64,000 bases of DNA from the NCBI GenBank assembly GCA_029204225.1, contig MU832583.1, positions 1 to 64,000 of the forward strand, read 5' to 3'. Source of the stretch: Diphasiastrum complanatum (Eukaryota > Streptophyta > Lycopodiopsida > Lycopodiales > Lycopodiaceae). The position numbers and the translations under genes were made by a program. Positions within the stretch are counted from its first letter, which is position 1. Each line of letters opens with the position of its first letter. Below, one piece after another: positions 11,998 to 22,583 of the stretch. The notes under the pieces are model-generated. The model was not told where the DNA came from. It did no database searches and worked only from the letters and a program-made list of their open reading frames with translations.

Positions 11998-13088
11998 TCA
12001 GTCCTGATCTACCACAACTAAATAAATGAGGCGGGCCTTGCCGACATAATCGATTATAAAGATGCGATAATAATTTGTGTGACCGAGGAAGACGTAAACT
12101 TCCTTCACTGGTGCAAGTAAGGGCATTTCAACTATTACCTTGATTTTTGAAGGGTCAGCTGAAATTATATGTCCGAGTACTACCCCATGGGTGACCCAGA
12201 TTTGACACTTGTCATGATTTAGTGAAATTCCAAATCTACGACAGCGAATGAAGATTTTCTCCAATGCGTCAAGGTGTGTAGCCGATGAGGAATGTACACC
12301 CAGATTGTCGAGATAAATCTCGACAATCCGATGTAACAGGTCTTGGAAGGCCAATTGCATGACCCTATGAAACGTTGAAGGGGCGTTGCATAAGCCAAAA
12401 GGCATGACATTATAAGCATAAACCCCACTTTCTGTGGCAAAGGCCATTTTATGTTTATCTTCAGGGGCTATTTGAACAAGGAAATAACCGCTGAATCCAT
12501 CCAAGAAGCTGAAAGCTTCAGCTCCTGCCATTTCCTCTAAGATTTGGGTCGTTAAAGACAAGGGAAAATGGATACGAAGTTTGCCGATTTTCCTGGGTAC
12601 AACCACAATGATACCCAATTAGTATGTTGGACTTCATAAATGAAGCCAGCATCTAGCAATTTCTTAATATCTTCATCAATTTTCTCGCGATAGACGGGGT
12701 TACATCTGTAAGGTTTAGCCCTAACAAGCTTAGAGTTTTTTTCTAAAGGAATCGTATGGACCGCTAATTTAGGCGGGATTCCTTTCAATTCTATATAGTT
12801 CCATGCAAATACATCCCTGTATTTGCGAAGTAAAATTTTCAGATCAGAGAGTTGTGCAGACAAAACATGAGCACCAACATTAACTATTCGATCCATCTCC
12901 TCATCAGGATCTTTAAGGTGAAATAGAATTGTTTTAGCAGGTCCTTCAAAGGAGTTGGAACTTGGTGTAGGTTCTTGGTGTGGCTGTGGTAACTGGATAA
13001 CAACGTCATCCAGTGTGAAATCTTTAAACTTTCGTGGGAGATAAAAAAAAGGTGCTTCTACAAAGTTTTCTGGAACTCTGGGAATCAT
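11998..13088 (-). pseudogene. gypsy A reverse transcriptase
   Basis: 13088-12552 carries the RT lead-in (VFAWNYIELKGIPP, KPYRCNPVYREKIDEDIKKLLDAGF). 12618-11998 carries the palm: SFLDGFSGYFLVQIAPEDK, VMPFGLCNAPSTF, then IYLDNLGVHSS, and finally a primer-grip-like VVLGHIIS. The catalytic YxDD box reads YLDN, so the second Asp is lost; copies B and C keep YLDD. A frameshift near 12600 deletes the segment around the first conserved RT block. Clearly inactive. Confidence 0.88.
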
Positions 13089-13436
13089 CTGAGTTGAGTC
13101 ACTACTGGACGTGGAAGCTTGGTCTGATTGTTTTGGTTAATGTCTCCTTAGACAAGGGCTTAATTGGCTGCTTAAGCTTTTCACGCATCTGTTTTTGACG
13201 CTCGATTAATTTTGCATAAATAATTTTATTTTTTGTAACCGACGTTTTTGCAGTTTTTGAGTGGGCGGTGTTGTTGCCTCACTTATCATGTCGTCATCGA
13301 TTGTATCCTAGACTTCGTTTGGATACACGTCCCATGTGTATACTTTGGGCTTGGGCCTATATGATTGTGTGTTGGGTACTTTGGATGTCAGTTGAACATG
13401 AGCCAATGGCCCTGGTGACTTGATCTCCTGAGGAAT

Positions 13437-14227
13437 TTATTTTGGCGGATAACGTTGGGCATCTAGATAAAGGAGTACATGTTCATCCGTCATTTCAACA
13501 TCATCCATGGAAATAATACCTTCTTCCGAAACATGAGCAGTAGAGACGCTAGGTTCTCTTGGGCACCAAGCTATAGGAATCGAGTCAATCATCATAAGTG
13601 GGATGATGGGTGTATCAATGTCTGTAGAAGACAGTAGAATATCCACATCTTCTGCAGCGATTTCGATACGACATCGGTTGGAGTCAACACAGTCGACAGT
13701 GGCTAGTGTTTGACCCCAATGTATTATGTTCGTGGATCTTGTATAGTGGCCTTTTGGTTGGATCGGGACACTATCTGATTCGTCATAAGTTGTTGATGAC
13801 CGATCATCATAAACTTTAGCGGGTTTGACATGGCCAGTTGAGTCAACAATGGCTCGTTTGTCGTGATTGCCAAAGGTGATTTTGCTATGTTTCCAATCTT
13901 GGACAACGCCTGCCATCTGGAGCCAGGGTGTACCAAGAAGGAGTTTATAAGTATTTGCATCTTCTGGTAAGTCTAAGATGACACAATTGATTACAAATTT
14001 GACACCTGCTATTCGAATATTGATATTTGATAAATGACTTGCAGGGTCTGTAATTCGTTGATCAGTTGATCAAGGGTATGGAAGCCCAATGACTTTGCCA
14101 ATGACAAAGCCATTATATTGACGCCTGATCCGCTCTCAAGGATAGCGGACACTGAGGGATAGTCTTTATAGGACAAAGGCAAGGTAATGCTAGTCCCCTT
14201 AGCAGCAACTATATTCAGCAGATTCAT
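13437..14227 (-). pseudogene. gypsy A aspartic protease region
   Basis: The frame 14227-14009 reads NLLNIVAAKGTSITLPL then AILESGSGVNIMALSLAK. The ESG tripeptide sits where retropepsins have the catalytic DSG/DTG, so the catalytic Asp is Glu here. The body continues in other frames (13960-13724 and 13916-13437) with text like LLSTPWLQMAGVVQDW in copy B. Besides the frameshifts, the D-to-E change alone would be expected to abolish catalysis. Confidence 0.75.
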
Positions 14228-15405
14228 GGGAATCTGGAGAATTTCAGGAATCTCTTCTGTCTTTCGCTGGTCATCAGGAATAGTAGGCAGCTGAAAACTA
14301 CGATGGATATAGCGTTGAATCCCATGAAAGATTTTATCGCGCTATGGAATGGCATAGTGAGTTGAGCTTGCAGGAGGTTAGAAAATACTTCAAGTCCCTG
14401 TAGGGATTCCTCTTTTTCAGGGATCTGAACGGATAACAGACTTTTTGTATGTTCTTCCTCTCGCAAAAGCTCATCTCTAAATTCATTGTATTGCCTTTGT
14501 TCCACGTTTGGGTCTGGGTAGTCTTTGGGTAATGTGGAAGCTGTCAAGTGGCTTCCATGTTGGTCAGCAGATTTAGCATTGTTTTGTTGTTGTTCTTGGT
14601 GCTGGCGTTGTGCTCTAGTGAGAAATCTAACAGTTTCGGATGATATATGACGTGGTGGAAAGATCCTGTTAGGTTTTTTAGGACAGTCTTTGAAACTGTG
14701 TTTGCGAACACAGTCTGGACACTCCGCATGGTATTGGTTCTTAACTTTACAGTCAACCATGAAGTGGCCAGTTTTGCCACAAATAAAATAGCGGTTGCTC
14801 ATTGGTCCTGTGGCAATAGCATAACCATCTTGGATGGCTAGTTGGGCTGGATTTTCTGGTGGTGTGAAATACTCATTCCATTTGCACGAGCATGAGTGGT
14901 CGGTTTGATATAGTTGAGAATTAGTAGATGGGAGTGTGGTATCGTGATTATATGAGTGATTGTAGGAGTTTTCTACAAGATGTGTTTGTGCAAATTCTTG
15001 ATGGTGTCTATGTTTTTGTGCTCGTAGATCAGGTTGTCCCCTTGGAGGTGGTCTTAAGAGCACCAGTTGTGGTTGAGGTTCATGTCTAGATTGTCTGGGC
15101 AACTCTTGTATATGGATTTGGTTGTTTCATGGTGGATAGTGCTGGTGTTGGTTTTGTGAAACAAACTGTTGTCGAGGAGGTTGATAATGTCCCCCTGATT
15201 GGTGGTGAGGCTGATTCCTTGGGTGATAATAGCAATAGAGTGAGGTATGACCCATAAAGTCGCAGATGTCGCATTTGATCAATGAAGTATCTGGAACCGA
15301 GTAGTATGAAGGGCACTCATTGCCTGTGGGCGCACCTCGACAGTGAGGGCACCATGTATTCTCTCGTCTATGGTGGATTTGGCCGGTGGGTAACTGACCT
15401 GGCAT
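14224..15405 (-). pseudogene. gypsy A gag: zinc-finger region
   Basis: Two overlapping minus frames. The first (15405-15127) has cysteine pairs CPHC and CDICDFMGHTSLYC. The second (15102-14224) has YFICGKTGHFMVDC, a CCHC knuckle, followed by CPDCVRKHSFKDC, another Cys/His cluster, then Q/N-rich text. This is the nucleocapsid end of Gag. The amino-terminal Gag core seen in copy B (29270-29640) is missing because the copy is cut at 15435. A frameshift near 15110 separates the two frames. Confidence 0.82.
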
Positions 15406-15435
15406 CGAACTCTGGATAGACTTAAGAGTGTTGAT

Positions 15436-16029
15436 TCCTACATCTCATTGCCATATTAGTTTTTGAGTCAAGTACAGCAAGATTAAGACAAATTTAGCTA
15501 AAATCTGTTCAATCTTCAGTTCAGTTGATGTTCAACATGTTTTAACTGCGTGTTCCAAACGATGATCCACCCTTGAGCATGCAAGTTACCAATAACAACA
15601 TCCCCACCAACATATTTTTTTGGGGGGAGAGAGTGGATTTGCAGGCATCCACTGGAGTAGCCACATTGCCAGCAACAACATGAGAAAAATCAACAACCAA
15701 GGTCACAAAACTAAAGATGAAAACGACAAGGCTACGAAGAGTTCCTTTATCCTTCCACCAAGCCCCTATCGAATCCATCCATCCAAATCTATTTCTACCA
15801 CTAATTTGTCGATAAGTACATTCCCTTGAAGACTGATAACCAAGATTTGTGCAACCTTGCAATCGAAGGTTCTCCCCTTCTCGTCAAAGAAAGAGTGTCG
15901 ACAAGATTGGGACTTCGATTGAGAGAAGAACTGAGGAGACACCCAGAAGCAGAATGGAGGATACCAGAAGTTAGAATCTGCTAAGAAGCCAAAGTGAAAT
16001 CATCCATGGCAGATGCAAGTGAAAGAAAG
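15436..16029. other. unassigned insert between gypsy A gag and LTR
   Basis: Where copy B continues with Gag and a leader, copy A switches to unrelated DNA at 15435. A minus frame of about 106 codons (15862-15542) has no recognisable motif. It may be a degraded leader or an insertion. Confidence 0.3.
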
Positions 16030-16621
16030 AAGAAAAGACACACGGGAAGCACTCAAGCATGCAAGGTTGTCAAGCTGCTGGGAGCAGCCACAACCTAGCC
16101 AAGACGAATTACCACAATGCTGATTCCTACATTAATCCACAAAAAGCAAGAAAACTAATCCACCACTAAATCCACAACCACACACAAAGGGATGGAAGGG
16201 CATGATCATAGGGGCATCACTCAAGAAAACCATCATGATCAAGGAGTTCAATAATACACCAAACTCGTGGAGGCTCTTCTCACTAGGACATGCATTTCCA
16301 CATTACAAAAATTACAAGTGGAATTATCCTCTCCACTAGAGGTCACCATCAAAAGGTGGCTTGCTCTACTTTTCTAAGAGAGGCCTACTTGCATTTATTA
16401 CATTTGCCTAGGAATACTAGTTCCTACATGGTTATTCCATCTTCCGAGATTCACCACCATCAGGCTCACACAGTTTCTACTTGTCATGCTTAACTAGTAC
16501 TTCTCGGCTCTCATTCTTCGTTCATCTCGTCTTCTCAGAGACCTCCTCGGTCTACGGTGAGAGGTGCTCATGGGTATCTTTGGCTGAGTATCTTGGGGAT
16601 TCGTCAGAATCAACCGACATC
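16030..16621 (-). repeat. gypsy LTR shared by copies C and A (minus)
   Basis: On the minus strand it begins TGTCGGTTGATTCTGACG at 16621, matching the LTR starts at 37071 (minus) and 32903 (plus). It contains the diagnostic stretch CACCTTTTGATGGTGACC near 16350. The left end is approximate. It lies after the pol of copy C and before the gag of copy A, so it would be the 3' LTR of C and the 5' LTR of A. Confidence 0.75.
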
Positions 16622-16640
16622 ATCCCACCCCTAATGTGTT
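16622..16640 (-). other. gypsy C polypurine tract
   Basis: Minus strand TTAGGGGTGGGATG immediately before the LTR start at 16621, about 300 bp after the end of the copy C integrase frame. Confidence 0.7.
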
Positions 16641-16938
16641 GAAGGACCCACTACAACCCATATTGGATGATATCGCTCCACTTCCACATTGGCATCTTCG
16701 ATCATCACTGGAAAAGCGTAGATCCTCGTTCACTTGAATAAAACCAAGTGCTTATTGTCGCTGATCTTTATCACAAAAACTTGGTTGCCGCAATTGAATC
16801 AAAACGTCCTTTGTCGCAAATAGTTGACATCTTAAGTCTTGCAAATCCTATGACAACCCATTTCTTGATGTTCTTGGCAGTCCAAGAATCAAGAAATGTG
16901 TGTTTCTTGATTCTTGGGCTCTCTAAAATGCTATTTAG

Positions 16939-19290
16939 TTAAGTTCTTGTTCCTTGGTTTTGTTTCCAATAGGTGTTTAGAGTAGTTTCTAGTTTTGCAA
17001 GTAGATTAGCATTCTTGAACTTGGTTATAGCCCCTAGGATCTTGAAAACCGAGCAATTGTGCTGCATTGCAACTCTGAGTCTGTTCATCATGGCTTGTCT
17101 TATAATATTAAAACAATAAAAGGATACAAAAAATAGACATGCAAAAAGACAATAACAAAACAAGAAAAAATGTAGAATATATACCATGGAATTAGAATTA
17201 AATGGGGTCAACAAAAATAACTCCTCGTAATACTGCCACAGACGACCACCGTTGATGACAGTGTCTAGGAGTATTCCGTCAAGTGTTTGCAGCTGGACTG
17301 CACCATTAGGAAAGATTTTATTAATAAGATACGGTCCCTCACTTTTGAATTTCAATTTTTCGGGGTGCTTCTAAGATGTATAAAGAAGCACCTAGTCACC
17401 TAACTGTAAATCCTTGTTGCGTAAGTGACGGTCATGCCAGGCCTTTTGACATCTTTTGTTAACTAGTTGTGCATGGTAGGATATGAGTCTAGTTTCGCAT
17501 AACTGGGTTAACGTGAATAGCCTGGTCTTTACTTGTTGCTCAATTGTAGCTTTCTCACAAAGATCTGTGGAGAAGGCTTCCATGACTCTTAGAGAGGGTA
17601 CTAAGAACTCGACAGACATTACCACCTCTTGACCATACACTAGATGGAATGGGGTAACCCATCTAGAGGATTTCTTTGGAGTTGTGCAGTAAGCCCAGAT
17701 AGCTGAGAAGAGTTTTGTTTCCCAATCAGAGTGACTTATCTCTACTATCTTTGTCAATATCTTATAGATCGTCTTGTTAGTGGACTCGACCTAGCCATTA
17801 CACCTAGGATAGTATGGTGTACTCTTTCGGTGAACTACAAGGTAATGGCAAAGCAAACTATCAATGATGACATTTAAGAAGTGCGTGCCATGATCATTAA
17901 CTAGCTCAATCAGATAGCCAAAATGTGTAATAATGTTTTCATAAAGAAAACACACTACAGTCTTCGCATTGGCGTCCTTTGTTGCCCAAGCCTCAACCCA
18001 TTTAGTGGCGTAATCTGTGGTTACTAGGATTAACGGGCTTGGGTGTGTTTCACTGCTAGGCTGATTGGTCCAACAAAGTCGATTTCCCATTTATGGAAGG
18101 CTTCGCCTTCTATAATGGGAGTCAAGGGTGTGAAGTCTACTTTCGTATTTCTCTTGGCTCGTTGGCAGACATCACATGTTTTAATGATTGCAAATGTGTC
18201 TTCAAATAATGATGGCCACCACAAGCCTGCTCGAAGGATAATCTTAGCTGTCGCTTCAGCAAAGAAGTGACCGCCGCCAATGCCATCATGAGCCTGAGAT
18301 ATGATAAGCCGTATCTCAGATTCATAAGCGCATCGTCGGATAATACCGTCAATGCCCTTTTTGTATAGTTGTCTTGCTATTAGCTGAAAGGGCGCTGCTT
18401 TAAGCAAAAAATTTCTTTTTGCAACGATATTCAGGCCGTCTTTGAGTCTGCCCATTGTTAGAAACTGAGTGATCTCCTCAGCCCATAAGGGTGTAGCATC
18501 AATCTGAAAAAGACATGCATCAGGAAGATCATCGTTGACTGGTGGTTGCTTTTTCAGCATTAGGGGTCGAGAAAGGTGATCCGCCATGAAATGTTGGGTT
18601 CATTTTCGAACGACTACTCGGAAATTAAATTTTTCTAGTATTAATAACCATCGAGCTATTCGTCTTGTTTTACAAGATTTGTTAACAATATATAACAGGG
18701 CTTGATGGTCGATGTAGAAGGCAAAGGCACCAGTTGCCTGCTCAAGAAACGTATCGGAAAATCTTTGTCATACTCGTCCGGTTGTGCAAGAAGGCCTCCA
18801 ATGGCATACTTACTTGCGTCAGTATGCACATGGAACTCTTTCGTGTATTTTGGGAAACGAAATATGGGTGATGTTGTAAGGGTTGTTTTTAACTCCTCAA
18901 AGGCTTTAATACATTCTTCAGTCCATCGGATCGACCAAAACTAAGTAAACGAGTCGTGCCTTGCCGGCATAATCAATTATAAAGATGCAATAATAATTAG
19001 TGTGACCTAGGAAGACGTGAACTTCCTTCACTGTTGCAGGTAAGGGCATTTCAACTATTACCTTGAACTTTGAAGGATCGGTAGAATGATATGTCTGAGT
19101 ACTACCCCATGGGTGACCCAGATTTGACACTTATCAGGGTTGAGTGAAATTCCAAACCTACGGCAATGAATGAAGATTTTTTCTAATGCCTCACGATGCT
19201 TGTCGGCTGAAGAATGTACACACAAATCATCGAGATAAATCTCGACAATCCGATGTAACAGGTCATCTCCCAAACCATAAGTAATACGAG
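16939..19290 (-). pseudogene. gypsy copy C: RT tail, RNase H, integrase
   Basis: Read right to left: RT end with IYLDDLCVHSS (YLDD intact, 19273-19058), VFLGHTNYYCIFI (19130-18918), a damaged RNase H (18900-18600), the integrase zinc finger (18587-18030, ending CDVCQRAKR), the integrase core (WEIDFVGPISLAVK, TTDYATKWVEA, VNDHGTHF, YPRCNG), then 17757-17392 and the C-terminal part 17355-16939 (YLINKIFPNGAVQL). The middle catalytic Asp sits in NDHGTHF. Gag, protease and most of RT are absent because the copy is cut at about 19290 by element D. Frameshifts separate most blocks. Confidence 0.88.
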
Positions 19291-19450
19291 TTACTTTTTA
19301 ATGTTTGTCGACAACCAGAACACTCGACACCACTTGCCATAATTGTACCAAAAACATAACTTTCTAACACTGTCCTCTGTGGGAACGACACTATTTACTA
19401 TAAAATCTATATTAACCCTGTTGGTATAGCGCACGACATATACCAATTTT

Positions 19451-19467
19451 TGGCGCCGTTGCCAGGG
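19451..19467 (+). other. primer binding site, Asp tRNA type
   Basis: TGGCGCCGTTGCCAGGG closely matches the primer site used by Athila/Tat gypsy elements, complementary to the 3' end of Asp tRNA. One internal mismatch (CAGG for CGGG) is consistent with decay. Confidence 0.85.
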
Positions 19468-19520
19468 TTACTTTAGGAAAGTTATAAGAAATATAACAAA
19501 TCCATCTCTATCTCTAATGT

Positions 19521-19850
19521 ATGTCAGATAGAGAATCCATATTAGAACAATACCGTAAGTTTAGAGAGGAATTTTTACGAAGACAAAGTGAGAATACTAG
19601 TCGAAGAAATCTAGACGAAATCACTACTCAATTACTTGAACTCCTAATTAGCTTTGGTATGGAGGGCCCTGCTGCATGTTTCACTTCTATATCAAAAACT
19701 AAATATGATTATTTTAAAGGGACTTCTTCTGACGATGCAGATAGCTATGTCTCACAATTCGAGTCAATCGCTAATGCAAATAACGAAGGTACTGACGTAA
19801 ACAAACTACAAGTCTTCCCTAGTCTGCTAAGAAAGCAGGCGCACATCTAG
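19521..19850 (+). pseudogene. element D gag, N-terminal fragment
   Basis: ATG at 19521 opens a 109-codon frame, 54 bp after the PBS. It is rich in charged residues at the start, then KYDYFKGTSSDDADSYVSQFE and a NANNEGTDVNKL run that resembles the beginning of the Retrotrans_gag fold (F-x-G, D-A, FE-x-I). It ends where the deletion joins the RNase H remnant, so most of Gag, all of protease and most of RT are gone. Confidence 0.72.
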
Positions 19851-19954
19851 TACTGTCAAGTTGAACCAGGCCATGTAGGAACCTGGTACCTACTAAAAGA
19901 TGCGCTTCTACACCAGTTCAGAGAAATTGGTTACAAATCAAAAATTCTCGGACA

Positions 19955-21705
19955 TCTGAACAATTCATGTTGATCACTATGCTCTTAGGTATTTTGTAAA
20001 TAAATTAGATCTATCAGGACGAATTGCTCGATGGGTTCTACTTCTGCAGGAATTCACTTATGAAGTAGAGCTTCGTCAAGGAAAATATCATACAAATGTT
20101 GATTATCTTTCACAACTCAGCACGAGAAAAATTGAAGAACCTATTAATGATGATTTTCCAGACGAACATCTATTTGAAATTTCATCCATAAATTTCGCTA
20201 TATTCTGATATTAATATTTATCTCAAAGATCAGATATATCTGGATGGTTACGATTTGGAGCAAAAGACAGTTTTTCAATATAAGGTAGCACCTTGTACGA
20301 TTATTACCAATATCTTGTACAAGCTTGGTGCAGATCATCAGCTTCGAAGATGTCTCAAAACTGAAGACATTAAAATGGTCTATAAAGCCTTACACTCAGA
20401 AGATGTTGGTGGACATTTTGCTTTGAAAAATACTATTAATAAGATATTGACTGCCAAGTATTGGTGGCCCACAATGTTCAAGATTGTATCAAATTTTATT
20501 CGTTCATGTGATCCATGCTAGAGATCTGGTAGGCCTACAAAAGCAATGAATTGGCCGTTGACACCAATCCTGCCTCTTGCACCATTTGAAAAGTGGGGGA
20601 TTGACTTTGTCGGTCCAATCAAACCTGTGACTTGACATATGAAATGTCGTTATATTCTAGTTGCAACAGATTATGCTACAAAGAACGTTGAAGCAGAGGA
20701 GGCGACGAAATGAAACGATGCAAAAATTGTTGCGACTTTCTCATTCAAAAGTATAATCACAAGATATGGTTGTCCACTTGAACTAGTAAGTGACCGGGGT
20801 ACACATTTTCTAAATGACACGATACGGTTGCTAACAACCTATGTTTTGATCAAACACAGAAAAACTACACCGTATAATCCAAAAGCAAATGGGTTGACAG
20901 AAAGAGCTAATGGAATTTTATGTAAGATTTCCTGAACAAAATTACTATTGCACATGCGACGGATTAGGATCAGAAACTATCATCAGTTCTCTAGGCAACA
21001 CAGAGAAAATCACGACAAAGCAGACACCATATTTTCTTACGTATGGTATGCATCCTATTTTCCAATTGAATTTGAGGTGAAAACTTTTCGTATTCAAGCT
21101 CAATGAACAGATGCAGAATGTATAAACGAAAGGTTGACGAATATTGAAGAACTAGCAGAAGCTCATGAGAAATCACAAAAATTAACGAAGGAAATCCAGG
21201 AACAAAGAAAGAAGAAGTATGACAGTCGTATTAAGAAATGTCATCTTAAAGCTAATGACTTTGCACATGGCTTATCCAGAGTTATTCAGCCTTTATGTGG
21301 ATTGGGAGCAAAGCCTTGCAAATTATTTTGCGGAAATTCGACACAATCTGCAAGACAAAAGGAAGTCATTTCGCTACAAGTAGTTTTGTACATATTCATT
21401 TCGGCAATTTGGCACTTTCGCGGCAAAGACATTATTTTTCGTTCAAAATCTTTATGTTAAAAGCTCTTTTATTAGATTTTCAGCTCGTTATTGTAAAGAA
21501 GTCACTCTTCGTAGTGATTTAGACGAAGATACCAAGTTAGCCCAAGAGATGTTCGATGGAACATTGCTCTCGGTTAAGTTACAAGAATTCGGCAACTTAC
21601 CAGTTGGCCGCTACACAAAATCAAAAGAAGACTTGCTGTTGATCGAAGCTCAGCAAAACTTGGAGTTTGCTCAGAAATTATATGAAGAATTGAATCGTTC
21701 ATAAA
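19955..21705 (+). pseudogene. element D RNase H end and integrase
   Basis: Plus-strand text starts with HYALRYFVNKLDLSGRIARW and YHTNVDYLSQL (end of RNase H, 19965-20120), then an intact-looking zinc-finger frame 20255-20521 with HFALKNTINKILTAKYWWP and CDPC, then the core with WGIDFVGPIKPV, TDYATKNVEA, VSDRGTHF and KANGLTERANG. The D, D and E positions are all recognisable. Stops interrupt at about 20634 and 20711, with further damage after. The tail 21134-21460 continues the GPY-like C-terminal region. Confidence 0.82.
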
Positions 21706-21713
21706 ACATTCAT

Positions 21714-22583
21714 TCATGTCTTTGTTGTGCTGATGTTTCTATGGGATGCTGCATTTTTTAAGTTTAAAGATGTTTTGAAGGTTGATTCCAGTGGAGTCCC
21801 CAGTCTAACGTATTGGAGCATATCATTGTGCAAACTTTTGAAATCAGGGAAATCAAATGCTGTCATGAATTTAAGGGAAAACAATGCAACATCTATAAAC
21901 AATGGGGTCTGGAAGAACTCCATCCAGTACTGAAAGGCCCCACCTCCTACATTGTCCCCTAGTATTTTATCCCTACTTTCTAATTCAGCAGTATCTAAAC
22001 TAGAAAGGAGGAGACCAGCATTGGTCTTTGGCATCCTAAAACTGTATCGAGGACCTAAACCTTTAAGATACGTATTTAACAATTGGTCATATTGTACATA
22101 TTGAGGACTATTTACAAAGGCAAGTGCAGGGGGTGCCGGAAGTAACACAGATAAACCACATAAAGAATTGTCATTCAAAATTGATTCTACCTTTACACTA
22201 ACAAAATCATCTAAATCGCTTCCAACAACAGGAGGAGGGGAACTATTATTTACGAGTTTAGGAGGAGGAGGAGATTTAGGAGGTGGAGATTTATTAGGAG
22301 AGGAAGATTTAGCAGGAGAAGTTAAAGATGGAGTGGAAGGAGAAGAAAGAGACTTAGGAGAAGAAGAAGGAGAATTAGGAGGGGAATGAATAGAAGAAAG
22401 AATAGTATTCAGAGGAGTTGGCTTGGAAAAATCCCTCGCTTTAGATGGAGGGTCAAGAGACCTCCTCGTCTTTGAAACACTCCCGCTCTGTATATGAATA
22501 ACAGGCCGGGTTGGTTGAGATTGCTTACGTTTTCTCCTCTCTGAATCTTGTTTTGGAGGAGAGGAGGGAGCAGGTCTAAAGTA
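21714..22583 (-). pseudogene. P/S-rich extension plus unknown domain, same frame as H3-like sequence
   Basis: 289 codons without a stop, directly following the TAA that ends the H3-like segment and in the same phase. It starts with a basic patch (SERRKRKQ), continues as a Pro/Ser-rich linker (repeats such as SPPNSPSSSPKSL and KSPPPKSPPPP), then about 150 residues of non-repetitive sequence (YDQLLNTYLKGLGPRYSFRM, FQYWMEFFQTPLFIDVALF). I recognise no family for the last part. Its only ATG lies well inside (22178), so it is unlikely to be an independent gene as it stands; more probably it is the C-terminal half of one fused protein. It ends at a TGA next to element D. A distant resemblance to the broken frame at 54780-55460 (Phe-x-Asp-x-Ala context) is tentative. 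Confidence 0.55.

Larger units (their letters stand above)
11222..15435 (-). mobile_element. gypsy copy A: gag to integrase zinc finger, truncated
   Basis: Minus-strand Ty3/gypsy sequence close to copy B (23491-29880) but cut at both ends. It enters inside gag at 15435 and stops at 11222 just after the integrase zinc-finger region, so the integrase core is absent. Order read right to left: two-part zinc-knuckle gag, protease, linker, RT, RNase H, integrase HHCC. RT motifs (VMPFGLCNAPSTF and an Athila-like LGHTNYYRIFI) place the family in the non-chromoviral OTA branch near Athila/Tat. Numerous frameshifts make it inactive. Confidence 0.88.
19291..21707 (+). mobile_element. element D: internally deleted Athila/Tat-like gypsy
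   Basis: Plus-strand element on the opposite strand to C and B and lying next to both. It holds an LTR-like tail with the CCTCTGTGGGAACGAC signature common near the end of Athila/Tat LTRs (near 19373), an Asp-tRNA PBS (19451), a Gag start (19521), then a jump to the end of RNase H (about 19960) and a decayed integrase running to 21707. Protease and RT are missing. No 3' LTR is visible. Confidence 0.78.

Noticed and set aside
22168-22389. Plus-strand Gly/Glu-rich ORF of 73 codons
   Set aside because: It is the antisense of the Pro/Ser-rich linker of the H3 fusion frame; purine-rich complement gives Gly/Glu by composition.
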